Below are positions 35,042 to 46,315 of a DNA stretch of 64,000 bases, piece by piece. The stretch's first letter is position 1, and each line of letters begins with the position of its first letter. Location of the stretch: assembly GCA_012845835.1 (NCBI GenBank), contig JABAKD010000021.1, positions 12,998,295 to 13,062,294 on the forward strand. The letters are read 5' to 3'. Position numbers and translations under genes: made by a program. The stretch comes from Undaria pinnatifida (lineage: Eukaryota > Sar > Phaeophyceae > Laminariales > Alariaceae). Under the pieces are notes generated by a model, which was given only the letters and a program-made list of their open reading frames with translations, was not told the DNA's origin and did not search any database.

Positions 35042-35468
35042 TCACAACCACCCAGCATCATACCCATTCATTTGAACCCTAATGCCCCAAACACTACTGC
35101 TGGTGGTCCCTCCGCTGCGGCAGCCTTCTTCCGGTCTCATGGCATCGCCGCAGCTCAGGCACTTCAGCCTATCTTCCGGAATGAAGCAGCCGTTCCTGGC
35201 GCAAGATTGACTCCACACAAGCAGCGGATGAATCGTGCAATCGAGCGAGTAGGCCGGCATAGATTGAACGGCTCTTTTCATCCAGAATTTCTCGCACATG
35301 CTTAGTTGCCCTGTTTTCAGATTGCTCACCAAGAGCCGTCTATACTCATACATACCCATGATACCTGTATGAATATCTTTGGCAACAGCAATATCGCAAT
35401 GCTACACTTGGGGGGTACCCCACTGTTGTGCAATGATCTGCAACGCAGGCAGTATCCGGGCGTATCAT
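35042..35468 (-). pseudogene. Segment a, copy II: zinc-ribbon-like protein
   Basis: From the Met at 35,468 (MIRPDTACVADHCTTVGYPP) one extra base and a TAG break the frame. It resumes HCDIAVAKDIHTGIMGMYEY, LLVSNLKTGQLSMCEKFW, PAYSLDCTIHPLLVWSQS, and the module C-ARNG-C-FIPEDRLK-C-LS-C at 35,150-35,203, then GDAMRPEEGCRSGG and a tail to 35,042. The module spacing equals that of segment b. The frame is better kept here than in copy I after residue 30. Confidence 0.6.
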
Positions 35469-35779
35469 ATACTCGCAGACAAGTCAATCTACAATCGATC
35501 GTGCTGGTGTATCATTCGTACTCGTATCCTCTTGTATCGACAACTCCCAACAGACGTGCGGATAGTACCGGATGTACTGCTGTAGTACTGCACGCTGTTT
35601 CTACACTACAAATGAGGAACGCCACACGTCAAAAACATTCCGGGTACATCAGTTGACGGCATTCTTGCCCCTTGACGGACAGGTGTCAAGGACTTATACA
35701 CCCATTACTACTGTAGTCCAAAAATACCTTGACGGGACAAAACTACTCTTAGAATACCGATGCAAGTACAAAAATGTTT

Positions 35780-36040
35780 TCATGCAAATATAATCAAAGG
35801 TGCAAAATAATGCAGCAAATAACGTACACATTGGTCGGCATTTCGACGACGGTTCAAAATACCGACAACTTGCAATTTGGCAGTAGGCACATCATGCAAC
35901 ACCATGTTCAGCAGTGAGTCAGCAGCACCATAAACCAAGCAAAATCCCAGCTTAAAGGGCACTACTAGCAACACAGGTTGATCACTCCTGTACTGCTCAT
36001 CATGCATAGTCTTGAAGGGGCGTGCTTGTATTTTTAGCAT
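35780..36040 (-). CDS. Segment d, copy II: unrecognised 86-codon frame
   Basis: MLKIQARPFKTMHDEQYRSD, then PVLLVVPFKLGFCLVYGAAD, SLLNMVLHDVPTAKLQVVGI and LNRRRNADQCVRYLL, stop at 35,780. Copy I encodes the same protein and goes on beyond this stop, so the TGA is probably a later mutation. Differences to copy I include several silent ones (two Leu, Val, Pro, Lys codons). Hydrophobic and basic segments alternate. No domain recognised. Confidence 0.5.
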   Translation of the reverse strand: MLKIQARPFKTMHDEQYRSDQPVLLVVPFKLGFCLVYGAADSLLNMVLHDVPTAKLQVVGILNRRRNADQCVRYLLHYFAPLIIFA

Positions 36041-36439
36041 TGCTTGGCATACACGCGAAACCGTTCCTCTACCCTACTGTAATTTTTTGCAGGTAATTGA
36101 TTCGCACGCGATTATCGTACTCAGTGTTGTTCCATTTTGTTTGTTGCAGCTCAAGAGATTTGGATTATTAGTTTTCAAATGCCGGCGCGTTTTACGGCGG
36201 TGCCCACGGAAAAACTTGCGAAAGCAGAGGCACGCCGCGCAACGCAATACAAACCCGCCAGGGGGCGCGCCGTGAGTTTAACCCAAATAATAACTACGGA
36301 ACCCCCCCCAAGCGAAAACTTAATACGTTATCAGGCTAACCCGAAAAAACCCGTGCCCCGCTCGTTCGCTTGCGGGGCTATAACAAAAACTCTCACACCA
36401 TATGGGCAGCCTGAAACGACGACGCCTACTTCGCTAGGG

Positions 36440-37652
36440 CCGCAGATACCGAAACGGCGCCTTCCCCGGCCGCCCGTACGAAAGTCATGAACGCACGGGA
36501 CTCCCATCTGCCTGCGCGTTGTATCTGCAGCTCCGAGATACCTTGCGCGGCCAACTGGATTGCCCCCCCGATCCTTCCTGAGTGCAACGCATACTGAGCT
36601 GGATCTCAACCGCTACTTCTAAACATCAGCCTCAACGCTGCTACCGCTTCCGAACGGGTAAAAACATTCCAAAATAAAGGCGTGCGCCTGACGGTGAGCG
36701 GGGCCTCCCCTGGGAGTTGGGGTGTACGTTTAGAAGCTCCAGCAGGGCTTCGAAGGCTCCAGCCGGGCTCCCTGCGTCCAACGCCGCCCCCGCGACCCTT
36801 GTTCGGGTGATCGTGCACCCCTGGCGCTTCTGGTCGCTTTTCGACGCCCGAAATCGCACCTGCACTGCATTCGCGCGCGCGCGATTCTCGAATGAGAGTC
36901 TCTCTTCTCCGGAGAGGAAGGTTAGGGAATTTCGTGTCAAACAGAACTCGAGATGATTTTTTTCCGTCCGCGTACGCCCACAACTCCGACGCTCTACACA
37001 GCAGGAAATAGGACAACGTCAGACCCAGCCACATGACATCCCCTTCGTCAACAGTAGTTGTCACTACTCGCCGCTCTTGCGACAGAATCGACCAAGTCAA
37101 AGGTAACGGACCGGTCGATTTCTTCGGTGTCATACCGTGCGCCCTGTCAATCCCTTTTCCCACGGCTACAATCATTCAGTGCGAGGTGGGCAGTTCCCAT
37201 CCTGTACACATCTTGTGGTAGTATTTGATCGCGGCCAAATACCCCTTGACAGTCGACTGCTGATTGTTATGCACGAAACACCGGGACGCCATGAATTCCA
37301 ACACTTCTTCTAGAACGTGATCGGTGTCCCCGAGTTCGTGCAGCCATGGCCCCTTCCGCTGCAACCTCCTTTCCTCCACCCTGATCTTCCATTTTCCCAA
37401 GTAGTTTTTCTGGGTACTTTCCGCCACGGATCCCCACGCCAGGGTCTCCACCAACCGTACTACCTCTTGCTTGTTCCCTGCTTTTGCTCGTGCAGCACGA
37501 AAGGGAAAACGAGCGGGTGGGATTTTTCGGGGAAGGGGGTCCCGAGGCGTGTCACCGCGGAGGTGGGTCACGCGCCGTCCGTGCCGTTTGCCTGAGGTTC
37601 CATAACAGTTTGTCGTGACCAGTATCGACGCATTCTGATCCAAGCACGACAT
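36440..37652 (-). pseudogene. Tyrosine recombinase of the DIRS-like element
   Basis: N-terminal SAM-like part: SVAESTQKNYLGKWKIRVEE, then LEFMASRCFVHNNQQSTVKG and YLAAIKYYHKMCTGWELPTS, with an in-frame TGA at 37,176, then IVAVGKGIDRAHGMTPKK. The catalytic Arg is in LCRASELWAY. A frame change near 36,940 leads to KSDQKRQGCTITRTR. The box with His-x-x-Arg (ALHSGRIGG) sits at a run of seven G near 36,564, where one extra base shifts the frame. After it follow QRAGRWESRAFMTFVRA, where a Phe stands in the position usually held by the nucleophilic Tyr, and a stop at about 36,440. Not functional as it stands. Confidence 0.8.
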
Positions 37653-38292
37653 TGAAAATCTCTACCCCGTGCTTCTCAATCGCTCGCTCCGACCAATTGT
37701 CCGAGTTTGTGAGTTCCCTCACTTTTCTGCCTACCATGTTGCGGGGCCACCGCGATATCCCATCTGCTAGAGTGTTTTGGACGCCGGGGATAGGCCTAGC
37801 GAGGTGGCACCACCGCCCCTGGATTTCAAGGCGGCCGAGCATTCGCATGAGTAGGCCCGCGCGCTTTTCCCAGGCCCCGCCGCACCGAGAGACCCACGAC
37901 ACTGCCGCCGTGTTGTCGCCGCGCATCAGAACCGGGTCCCCGTCGCGCTCGGGGGTGTCCCCTACTAATTCCAGCATCACTCAGACCGTCACGACCATCC
38001 CGTGCAATTCGAGTAGGTTGATCGTGATCGTACAGGTTTCGTTGAGGTCGGCTTTTCGTTTAAGTTTTGCTGTCAGTTCTGTGTGTGAATCATAACGCCA
38101 GCACACCTTTTTCTCCACGCAGTACCCCATGACCGCTTCAAAACTGGCCTCCAATGAGTAATGCCTTTTAGGGGGACGTTTCATGGTCGAGTAGCAAGGG
38201 GCGCTGAGAGCCTCTCCGACTTGTAGGAGCTCGTGCTCTATAGCCCACCTCCAAAAGTGAAGGTCTGCGTGAAACTTTCGACCCAGGGTCAC
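37553..38292 (-). pseudogene. RNase H of the DIRS-like element
   Basis: One frame from 38,292 to 37,552, interrupted by a single TGA at 37,981. RKFHADLHFWRWAIEHELLQ, KRHYSLEASFEAVMGYCVEK, TITINLLELHGMVVTV-stop-VMLELVGDTP, then PVLMRGDNTAAVSWVSRCGG (catalytic Asp in GDNTAA) and PGVQNTLADGISRWPRNM. The LADxxSR motif closes the domain. It overlaps the start of the recombinase frame by about 100 bases. Confidence 0.75.
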
Positions 38293-38323
38293 AACACCGT
38301 TCTGACGCCTTTAGTCCTGCGAG

Positions 38324-39922
38324 TCATGGAGGCCCGTCAGGCGAAAAGAGCCTCCATACGAAATATCTGCCTGCTTTGACTACGTACGTGAGGTTCCATA
38401 CCTTTCCCGCGATACTAAGGACTTCTTTAACTGTTGCGCACCTCCTGCTCGACGGCCACTGGTCGAGCAACAGTCTCCTAATCGCCTCGGTTTTCTCGCT
38501 CGGGTAAGAAATACGTAGGGTATGCGAGTTTACAGTGAAACCTAGCGCGTCCATCTTGGTGTCCCAGTCCGTTCTCTATTTTGGCGCAAGGATCGAGTTT
38601 GCTCTGTCTTTGACTCGTCCGAACAGGCGCACGTGGTTGGACGCTAATGAGGCGGACGCTGTAACGGCAGTCGTGTCGTCGGCTGAATGCTGAACCCTAA
38701 CTAAGAGGTAATCGTCTACGTACACCGTGACGGAAAACGAGTCTAACCTCCCCCCCCCGGGTGCGCTCAAATTGTAGGCGTCCGTCGGCACCCGGGTTGG
38801 CTCTCCTTCTTCCTAACGGTCTACGATCTTGACGTCTGACATCATCTCACGTCCTTCGCTGAGTAGCTGAGCCGACTGTACCGACGTGTGACAATGCGAG
38901 TGCTCGGCTGCCGAGGCCATGACCCCCCAGAAACCCGGAAACCGGACCACCCGAACGTCAGCCGAAAATCGATCACGACCAGGTCCCCGATCGTGTAGCA
39001 GAAATTGTGGGCTTGGTCCGGGTCGACTCTAACATTCCGAAAAGCATCTGATACGTCTGCCTTGCTCATCAGTATGCGCTCTACAGGGTATTTTTGGCGT
39101 AGGCTCACGATTTCTGTGAGGAACATGGGAAGGGCTGTCGCGCACAGACACGGGGGAACGGAGTCTGGATCCGTGTCTCTGTTCAGGCCCCCCTTTTTGC
39201 TCCGGTGCCGCAACTCGAAGGACAGGTCGTTGATAATCCTGACCTTGTGGGTGACTACAGCCCCGAGGGGCGACACCCTCAGGTTAGGGATTTGTCTTGC
39301 AAACGACTTACGTATGACCAGGCACTTATCGCGTCGGACATCTTCGCTGAGCTTTTCTCATATGGTCGGGAGATGTTCGAGGGCACTGCGGTGATTACCG
39401 TATTGCAAGGCGTGGTTTAACTCTGTACTGGATACTGTTGCGCACACGGGGACTCCCCGTAACGATCGTGATATGTTCGTCAACGTGTTTGAAACCTTTT
39501 ATGTCTCCGAAATACTTCTGAATCTGGCCTGGGTCTGTCGGGGGGGCGACCAAGCCGCCTCCCACCAAACGGGCGACTGTCCCTACAATACTCGGGTGTC
39601 GTCTTACTGCGGCCTGTCGCATCAGGGCCGTGCAAATGTCGGCTAGCCGATACAAGATGTCTTCTCTAGTCTGAACGTCAAGGTTGTCTTTTCCGAGGTT
39701 AGCCTTTTCTGCATGCCACAGCTGTACTATTTGTGCGTTTAGAGGTCGACCGCGCCACCCTCCATCAGGAAGCCGCGCGCGCGCTGACCCGCTGCCCCTC
39801 CGTGGATCGGCCTGAACGGACGGCTCCGACGGCCCTGATTTCGGTCCTGCGGTACGCGTGTGATCGAACGGGCCGTGCGTGTAAATCATGCCCCTACCTA
39901 CCATGAGGGGGAAGACGAACAC
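38324..39922 (-). pseudogene. Reverse transcriptase of the DIRS-like element
   Basis: A leader from 39,922 (ADICTALMRQAAVRRHP and others) runs into RT: RVSPLGAVVTHKVRIINDLS, MSKADVSDAFRNVRVDPDQA, DLVVIDFRLTFGWSGFRVSG, then in another frame DSFSVTVYVDDYLLVRVQ with intact YVDD near 38,710, and the connection MDALGFTVNSHTLRISYPSE, VKEVLSIAGKVWNLTYVVKA. At least three frame changes separate these pieces. The PLG..V..KVRIINDLS and DAFR signatures are typical of DIRS RTs. Confidence 0.8.
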
Positions 39923-40880
39923 GGATTGAGCTAAAACGGACGGCGAGTGACTCGATAGTGTCTGACTAACTGTGTACCCCGGCTGTGCTGTCTGCTGAGT
40001 CGGAAAAACGAAGAAAAACGGGGTTGGACAGCCCCCCCCTGGGACGGGCCCCCGACGCCGTCGCCAGTTGGCGACGTACGTGGGAGTGGGGTACTATCTG
40101 TGTCTGACCCTCTGCCCCTGCTGCTGTACCAGCCTTCCACCGGAGTCGTTACTTTTGACTCACGGCGGAAACGGGTGTCTGGCCCCCAGCTCCTGCTGGT
40201 GCCAATATTGTGTGCGTGTCCGGAGTACGGGGGACTGCCCCGACGTACGACTCCGAACGGGGTACGCTGGCCCGCTACGCACACTCGCCTGCTGTCCTGA
40301 ACCTTCGGCACCTCGGTGCTTTACCGAAAGGCCCGAAATGCGGTATCTGGCCCTCTGTTCAGCTGGACAGTCGAGCTGTCACTTAACTGATGGAATCGAG
40401 CTCTCCCTTTGGTCCGTTTCGTTTCGTTTCGTTTCGTTTCCGTCTGTCTTTCTATGTGTCTGTCTTTCTGTGTGTCTGTCGACCTGTCTTGCGTCTGTCT
40501 GTAATTTTCGTCGGACGAGGGGTCCCTCTGTCTGTAAGTATGTCTGTCTGTATGTCTATCTATGTGGCTGCATGTTTGTCTGTGCTGCTATCTGGTATAT
40601 GAGGGCTGTCTACTGTCCACCCATCTATCTGTGCCTATGTGTGTCGTCGCGTTATTCTGCGTCGACCGCCCTCTCTGCTGATCGGTGCCTGCGACCGACT
40701 GTCAACAGCTGCGGACCTGCGGGGAACTGACTCACCGTGAAACAAGTCCGGCAAAACCGATCCCGGAGTAGGAGCCCTGTGAAGTCCAACGGACCTCGTG
40801 AGGTCGGCGAAGCCCTGGTCCGCAGAGCCTGCTCCCTCCCCCCCGGTGGTCGGCCCTGCCCGGCGGCAGAGCCCGTATTG
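39923..40880. other. Gag-RT spacer of the DIRS-like element with simple repeats
   Basis: 40,421-40,440 is (GTTTC)n and 40,440-40,640 is a degenerate (TGTC)n/(TCTG)n tract. No domain in any frame. Confidence 0.6.
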
Positions 40881-42425
40881 TCAGGTTCTGGTGCCGCCGC
40901 TGCCCCGACCTGCCCCAGCGCCGGCAGAAGCTCCGCCCCGGCCGGGGGCCGCGTGGCTCCGGCTGAAACGGACGAGGGACGTAGACGGCGTGCCCCCGCC
41001 CGTGGCTGCCGCGCCGCCCCCGGCGGTGGGCGCCTGCTGATGGCGCTGGGGCAGCGACAGGGGCGGTGAGGGCGTGGCCGGCGGACGAGCTTGGGCAGCC
41101 TGGCCGACCGCAGGGGCCACCTGGTCGTGGGCGTACCTGCAGGCGGACCGGGGGCAGGTGTCGCCGCGCCAGGCGTACTCGCACACGCCCGCCGGGGTCT
41201 CCCATTCCACCAAGCGAGCTTTGAAGGCGCGGTTGCCCTCCGTGGGTGTCGTCCGCCCTTGTCCGGGGTTTGCCTTGGACCTCTCTGGCTTCTCTGCGGC
41301 CTTGCGTTTTCCGGCCCCTGCGCCGGCCGTCTTTGCCGCTGTGGATTTCCAGTGCTGGGCTCGCTCCGCGAGGCTGTCCGCGGAGCCCTCCACCAGCAAG
41401 GCTTTGAGCCTCGTGAAACTTGGGTGGGCCGCGGGGGGGCCGGAGCCGGCGGGTCGGGGCATGTGGGGGTGTTCGTTCCACACGGCGCCGGCTTGCTTGG
41501 CGAGCTCGTGCATGTATACGTCGATACCCGCATTGATGGCTGGCGGGAGGGCCGCGCGAACCTGGGTAGGGTACGGATGTATAGCCAGGTAGTGGTACTG
41601 CAAGTGGGCCTGTAACTGCGTCAGTACCGCGTCCAGCTCCTGCTTGAGGAAGGTAACGCGGGTCTTGCATATAGCCGGTGCGCTCCCCATGCCGTATTCC
41701 AGGACGGCCCCGAAGGCGGCGAGGAAAGTACGGAAGTGCATGTCAGCCGGCATGGCGACGGGGGTTTTCCCCACTGGGGCTGGAGGGAAGAAATCTTGTA
41801 CAGCGAGTTCCGCCGAATGCTGGAGCTGTTTTGCCGAAGCTGGGCTGATGCTCGCTACCTCCTTCAGGATAAAACCCAAGATGTCTGGGGTGAGCGGCTC
41901 GGCGACGCTGAAACTCCCGCGATCAATAAAATACTTCGTACCCGCCATCGAGCGCTACACCTCGGCCGCGAGCCGAGCGTTGGCCTCGATCGCGACCGTG
42001 ACCGCTGCCAGCTGGGTTTGCTCGGGCAACCCCTCGAGTGGCTGGGCACCCAGTACCCCCGGGGGCCAAGAGAGGGGCTGAGCCGCCGCCAGGGGGAGGG
42101 GGGCGGGTAAGGGCCCTATCGGGATATGTGGCTGGCATGCCTGCTGCTGGCCCTGGCCTTGCTGGGCTTGCTCCAGCGCCGCCACCCGGGCAACGATGTT
42201 CGCTGTGCTGGCCGCGATGGCCTGTGTAGCCTCTGCCATTTGCCGGAGCAGGACAGTGGACATAGCGCACATGGCTGCTGCAGGGGCTGCCGGGGCCGAG
42301 TGCGTAGCCCCGTAAGGGGCAGATATCCAGTCGCCGCTGGGGCTGCCAGCCTGTGTGTCTGCGGTGAAGCTCGTGTCCGCCGAGCCCCCCCCGGAAGCCC
42401 CGTCCGTCTGGTTGGGGTCAGCCAT
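40881..42425 (-). pseudogene. Gag-like protein of the DIRS-like element with CCCH zinc finger
   Basis: A single frame of about 515 codons from 42,425 (MADPNQTDGASGGGSADTSF) to 40,881, broken once by TAG at 41,955. After it: MAGTKYFIDRGSFSVAEPLT, a helical stretch (VRAALPPAINAGIDVYMHEL), a Lys/Arg-rich segment (GKRKAAEKPERSKANPG) and C-EYAWRGDT-C-PRSA-C-RYA-H, a C-x8-C-x4-C-x3-H finger, then a Pro/Ala/Gly-rich tail. CCCH fingers bind RNA. Here one stands where many retroelement gags have a CCHC knuckle. Confidence 0.65.
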
Positions 42426-43380
42426 CGCAAGCGGGGGGTTGTGAGGATAGCTCCCGACCGAAGGCTCCCGAACGAAGGCTCAGAAGCGGGAGGGACCAAC
42501 GAGGGTGAAGTTGACGAAGTCGAAATCGATCAAATCAATCGATCAAATCAAGTTGACGCGCTGTCCTGATCTGCTGCGCTGCTGTAACCAATATACTCCG
42601 TCCCCAGCCTCGCAGCCACTGGAGGGTCAACTCTCCCTCTCTCTGTGTGTTCCATCTACGCCGCTTGTGTGGGAGCCCTGATCCCGTCTGCCACTTGGGC
42701 AAATCTGGGGCAGACACAACGACGTCGGCCTAATTCAAGTTTGTATTCTAGTTTGGCCGTTACCCTACTACCGGTATTCAAATCCCAACCACGCCTCCAC
42801 AAACTCCGCATTTCTGCGTAAAGCTACATTTTTGTAGAATGCCTCCGCATTTACAACCAAAACTTAATGCTCTATCAACCAGTCTCTTCAGGACTGTACC
42901 ACGCTTACCTTTCACCCACAACCCGCGTCAACAATGGCTTCCCGCCCTTCATTGGAGTATGACTACCTGTTCAACTTTAGGGTGGTTGTAGAGTAAATCG
43001 AGAGTGAATAACGCCTTTCAGGTCCGAAGGGAATAATACCTGCGATGTTATAGGAAACCTTTTTTTTCCATCATTATAAAAGTTTGCCCACCATGAATTC
43101 CTGGGAAAATTCTTCGCGGAAATTTCCGGCAACATTCTCGCATAACTGCTGTGACAGCAAAAATCAATGCGCCTTCTTCGTAGATCGGGGTGTTGTGTCC
43201 TAAAAACTGGGGGACAGACGGCATTCGTCTTGTGTGTGAGCAGTCCTCGAGATTCATTTTGGAGTAGTGCCACCGTGTGCGCACGCACGTGCGCGCACCC
43301 TCACGGAACTTCACCCGTGCTGCTGTCCGGCAGCCTTTCACACGTGGTTGCCATCTGCCGCTAGGACGCGGCTACGCACG
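42426..43380. other. No gene seen
   Basis: Starts with GATCAAATCA-type short repeats near 42,525-42,555. The rest is ordinary sequence; minus frames 42,977-43,341 have no recognised domain. Confidence 0.5.
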
Positions 43381-43381
43381 A

Positions 43382-43610
43382 TTGTAACGGAAAACGCGAG
43401 ACACATACATGATGAGTAAAACAAGGGCGGGCGTGTGGCGACATACACAACCAAAGACAAGAGCACGGATGTGTATGGCGACAAACGCGAAGAAGAGACA
43501 GCAGCTGCCGCTGTGGTAGTAGTAGCCCACCACAGCGCAGCCGAGAGAGGACTTTCCCGGCCTAGCTATGTTAGCGCAGCCGCATCTACCTCGTGTCCGC
43601 GCTCTACAGG
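43382..43610. repeat. Short dispersed repeat, inverted copy at 52,063-52,151
   Basis: 43,515-43,602 (TAGCCCACCAC...GCAGCCGCATCTAC) matches the reverse complement of 52,063-52,151 at roughly 80 percent by eye. Similarity weakens outward. The sequence includes short self-complementary GTGCCACCACAG-type stretches. Confidence 0.55.
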
Positions 43611-44489
43611 GCTGGGTGGTGATTGATGTAGAACGGTCTGGAGGGGGAGGTGATATCGTTGTGTGGGGCGGGTGGGGTGTGGGAGGCAATCAATGAAACC
43701 TGGCTTTCTGCTTGCAGGATTTTAGGATCAACTTCAACCAAAGAGCCCCCCTCGCAAGATTTAAAACCTCCTGTGTTGCGGTTTGGGATCGTTCGAGTAT
43801 ATTTTCAAGTTTTTTGGTAAAACGCCACCCCTGAACCCATATACTAAAACGCCTTACAAAAAAGAGAGAAACCCACGGAGGAAAGATAGAATCCCGCGGA
43901 GAAGCAGCTCATCAGAAAAAGACGGACATCCGAAGTCGGATAGCTCATCCCAGAGGAACAGAACTCATACCGGACACGAGAGGGTGTGTTGACGGAGAGC
44001 ACAACGAGAGGTGAGTGCGTTTGTGGTCTGTGTGATGTCCGCCGCACAATGAAATAATCGATCAACTTTGAGGTACCCGGTGTGGCTCCTCGGCATGTCG
44101 TAGAAAACGTGCAGCCAGGGTGCACGATCTGTGACATGTTGATACACCGCAACACAACGCACTTGCTGACAAGCTCAGCTGTTCCGTTCTCGTGACACCA
44201 GGAGCTCTGTTTATCCAAAGCACGTACCACCTGCGAAACATAGATGAGCTCGACTGCGACGGAGTCGGCGGAGCAGAGGGTTCGGTATGGACGCTTGCAA
44301 TGTCACACTTTTACCCACACCGTCACGCTGGCCACATTTACTCGCATTTTTTTTTTTCACTCGCAAGTGAAATAAATGCTTTTTACACACTATATTCAAG
44401 TAGTTTCGCCGTCAAATGTCACACGCACAGCAGTACCAGTAGCACAGCATGTGTTACCTGGCACGTGTTTTTGTCTCGTGTGATACACA
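43611..44489. other. No gene supported
   Basis: A 69-codon Lys/Arg/Ser-rich plus frame (43,783-43,992) and minus frames opposite it have no recognised features. Confidence 0.45.
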
Positions 44490-45160
44490 TTGCGGAGCTC
44501 GAACCTGACCCTATCATTACCGCTAGTCACTTGCATGTAGCATTTTTTGTACAAGTCGCGTGAGATGACGGAGCTCCGACCTACTCTATTTGCGAGTAGT
44601 TACCGTCAAATGTCACACAGTAGCAGTTTGATTTTTGTGTAAGACGAGAGATTGCGGAGTTCGAACCTACACTATTTCCAATTAGTTTTGCCGTAAACAC
44701 CAGTACAGCACGTATTTTTTTTACCCCTGTATTACTGAACATGTATGATGACGGAGCTCCGACCTACTCTATTTGCAGGTATTTACCGTCAGATGTCACA
44801 CAGCAGCAGTTTAATTTTTGTGTAAGACGAAAGATTGCGGAGCTCGAACCTACACTATTTCCAAGTAGTTTCGCCGTAAACATCAATACAGCAGGTATTT
44901 TTTCTACTCATGTATTACTGAAGAAGTCGCGTGAGATGAGGGAGCTCCGACGTACTCTATTTGCAAGTAGTTACCGTCAATTGTCACACAGCAGTAGTTT
45001 ATTTTTTGTACAAGACGAGAGATTGGGGAGCTCGAACCTACACACTATTTCCGAGTAAGTTTGTTGTATATGTCCAGACAGCATAGATTTTAGGTGGGAG
45101 GAGTCACACGCATGAGCATTGCGCAGCTCCGACACACACTATTTGCAAGTATTTTGTCTC
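44490..45160. repeat. Tandem repeat, about 185-bp unit made of two related halves
   Basis: GAGCTCCGAC recurs at 44,571, 44,754 and 44,942 (spacings 183 and 188). Between them comes the related GAGCTCGAACCTACACTATT. Each half ends in a TTTGC/TTTCC-AAGTAGTT phrase and CCGTCAAATGTCACAC or CCGTAAAC. A last decayed copy lies near 45,120. Two half-types alternate regularly. Confidence 0.85.
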
Positions 45161-45918
45161 TACAATGTGACTGCGTTTAAAACATTTCGAGCACCCGCGT
45201 AGCGGTTTTCGCTACAACTGGATGAAAAAGACGACACATGATTCCCCCTACATGTATGGCACGAACTTATCCGTCTTGTGTTGTATGTTCGTCCCCCATC
45301 ACGACGATCAGTGACACAGCGGGGAGATCGAGGGGACGCGTTCGGTGTCATCGATATGGACGTGGAAGCCGATACCACGCGACCAGGTATGGACGGGGAA
45401 CGACATAAGTTGTTGAGGACACCAACAAAACGTGATCAGCGTGTAGTTTGAGAGCACGAACTACGTTGATTGTGAGACAGGATCAATAGTTTGGGTGTGA
45501 ATACACGGTGCTGGACACGTGTTAGTAGTACGAACCAGGGTATGAAAATGGTTAAGAACGACAGGATGAGATTATAAAAAAACTTTCAAAAACTCGGGGA
45601 CAAATGTACTGAAGTTGGTGCGATACGCACCCTTTCTCAAAAAAGACTTCCTGTCCGGGCGATCATTCCTTTTCATCGTTATAACCGTACAACATGTTGT
45701 GTACATGAGTATCTGAAAAACAGCAGCATAAATCGAGGTAGCTTCCCGAAGACATGCAGATAGAATACAATACGAAGTGGTGACACCTACGGCTTGACTT
45801 GTTTAAGTCTAAATTTTGTTGGGGTGGAACTTGCGCCCATATCGCTACCTGACGCGCTTTTCAAACGTGTTTGTAGGGTAAGCGGTTGTTTTACTCCTAC
45901 GTGTAATCTTCTGTTCAC
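45161..45918. other. No gene seen
   Basis: Ordinary composition. A T/C-rich stretch at 45,889-45,918 precedes a candidate splice acceptor. Confidence 0.45.
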
Positions 45919-46060
45919 AGGTGATTGAAGAAGGTCGACCATGGACGGCGAAAGTCACGACGGCGACACCCGAGCTGACCGTGCACGGACCTTGGACGCA
46001 GCACCCGTTCGCAGGACGCGGCGGCGTTGGTCGGATGAGAGTGATATCCGCCCACGTTAA
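45889..46060 (+). other. Candidate splice acceptor followed by a short open frame
   Basis: TAATCTTCTGTTCACAG ends at 45,920, a good acceptor. An ATG at 45,941 opens 39 codons (MDGESHDGDTRADRARTLDA) to a TAA at 46,060. It might be an upstream exon or leader of the frame at 46,316. No donor was identified. Confidence 0.3.
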
Positions 46061-46315
46061 ACTACCCCGCAGCCGTAGAAGAAGGTGAAGGGCGTGAGAA
46101 GAAAGGCTAAATGTGGTCGCGAGGTGTGCGGTGATGAAGCCCCACAGAGGTACGGCGGTGATGAACTCCCGGAAGGAGAGCGCAGTGAAGAAATTCCAGA
46201 GGGGGTGCTGTCTGAAGAAGTTAAACCCCGGGAGCACCTGTGCTCCGCGTGCAAGCTCCTTCCTGCGCGAGCGGCGACTGGGCTTCGTTGAAGTCACTGG
46301 CAGTCAGACGACGCG

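Larger units (their letters stand above)
33469..36118 (-). repeat. Coding repeat family, copy II (segments d, a, b, c)
   Basis: Contains in minus-strand order d (36,040-35,780), a (35,468-35,042), b (33,942-33,703) and the start of c (33,550-33,469). 33,480-33,830 also matches copy III (51,655-52,062). Similarity to copy I ends at 36,118, just after ATTATCGTACT, where the DIRS-like element region begins. A insertion of that element into copy II is likely. Confidence 0.75.
36119..42430 (-). mobile_element. DIRS-like tyrosine-recombinase retrotransposon
   Basis: Minus strand order: gag-like frame with a CCCH finger (42,425-40,881), linker, RT (39,922-38,324), RNase H (38,292-37,553), tyrosine recombinase (37,652-36,440). 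RT-RNase H-recombinase in that order, without protease or DDE integrase, defines the DIRS order. All domains are recognisable but hold stops and frameshifts. Ends are not resolved: no clear inverted or split direct terminal repeats could be matched by eye between 36,119-36,440 and 42,430-43,000. Confidence 0.8.

Noticed and set aside
40652-41670. Long overlapping frames on both strands opposite the DIRS gag
   Set aside because: High GC content keeps them open. The gag frame has the zinc finger and connects upstream.
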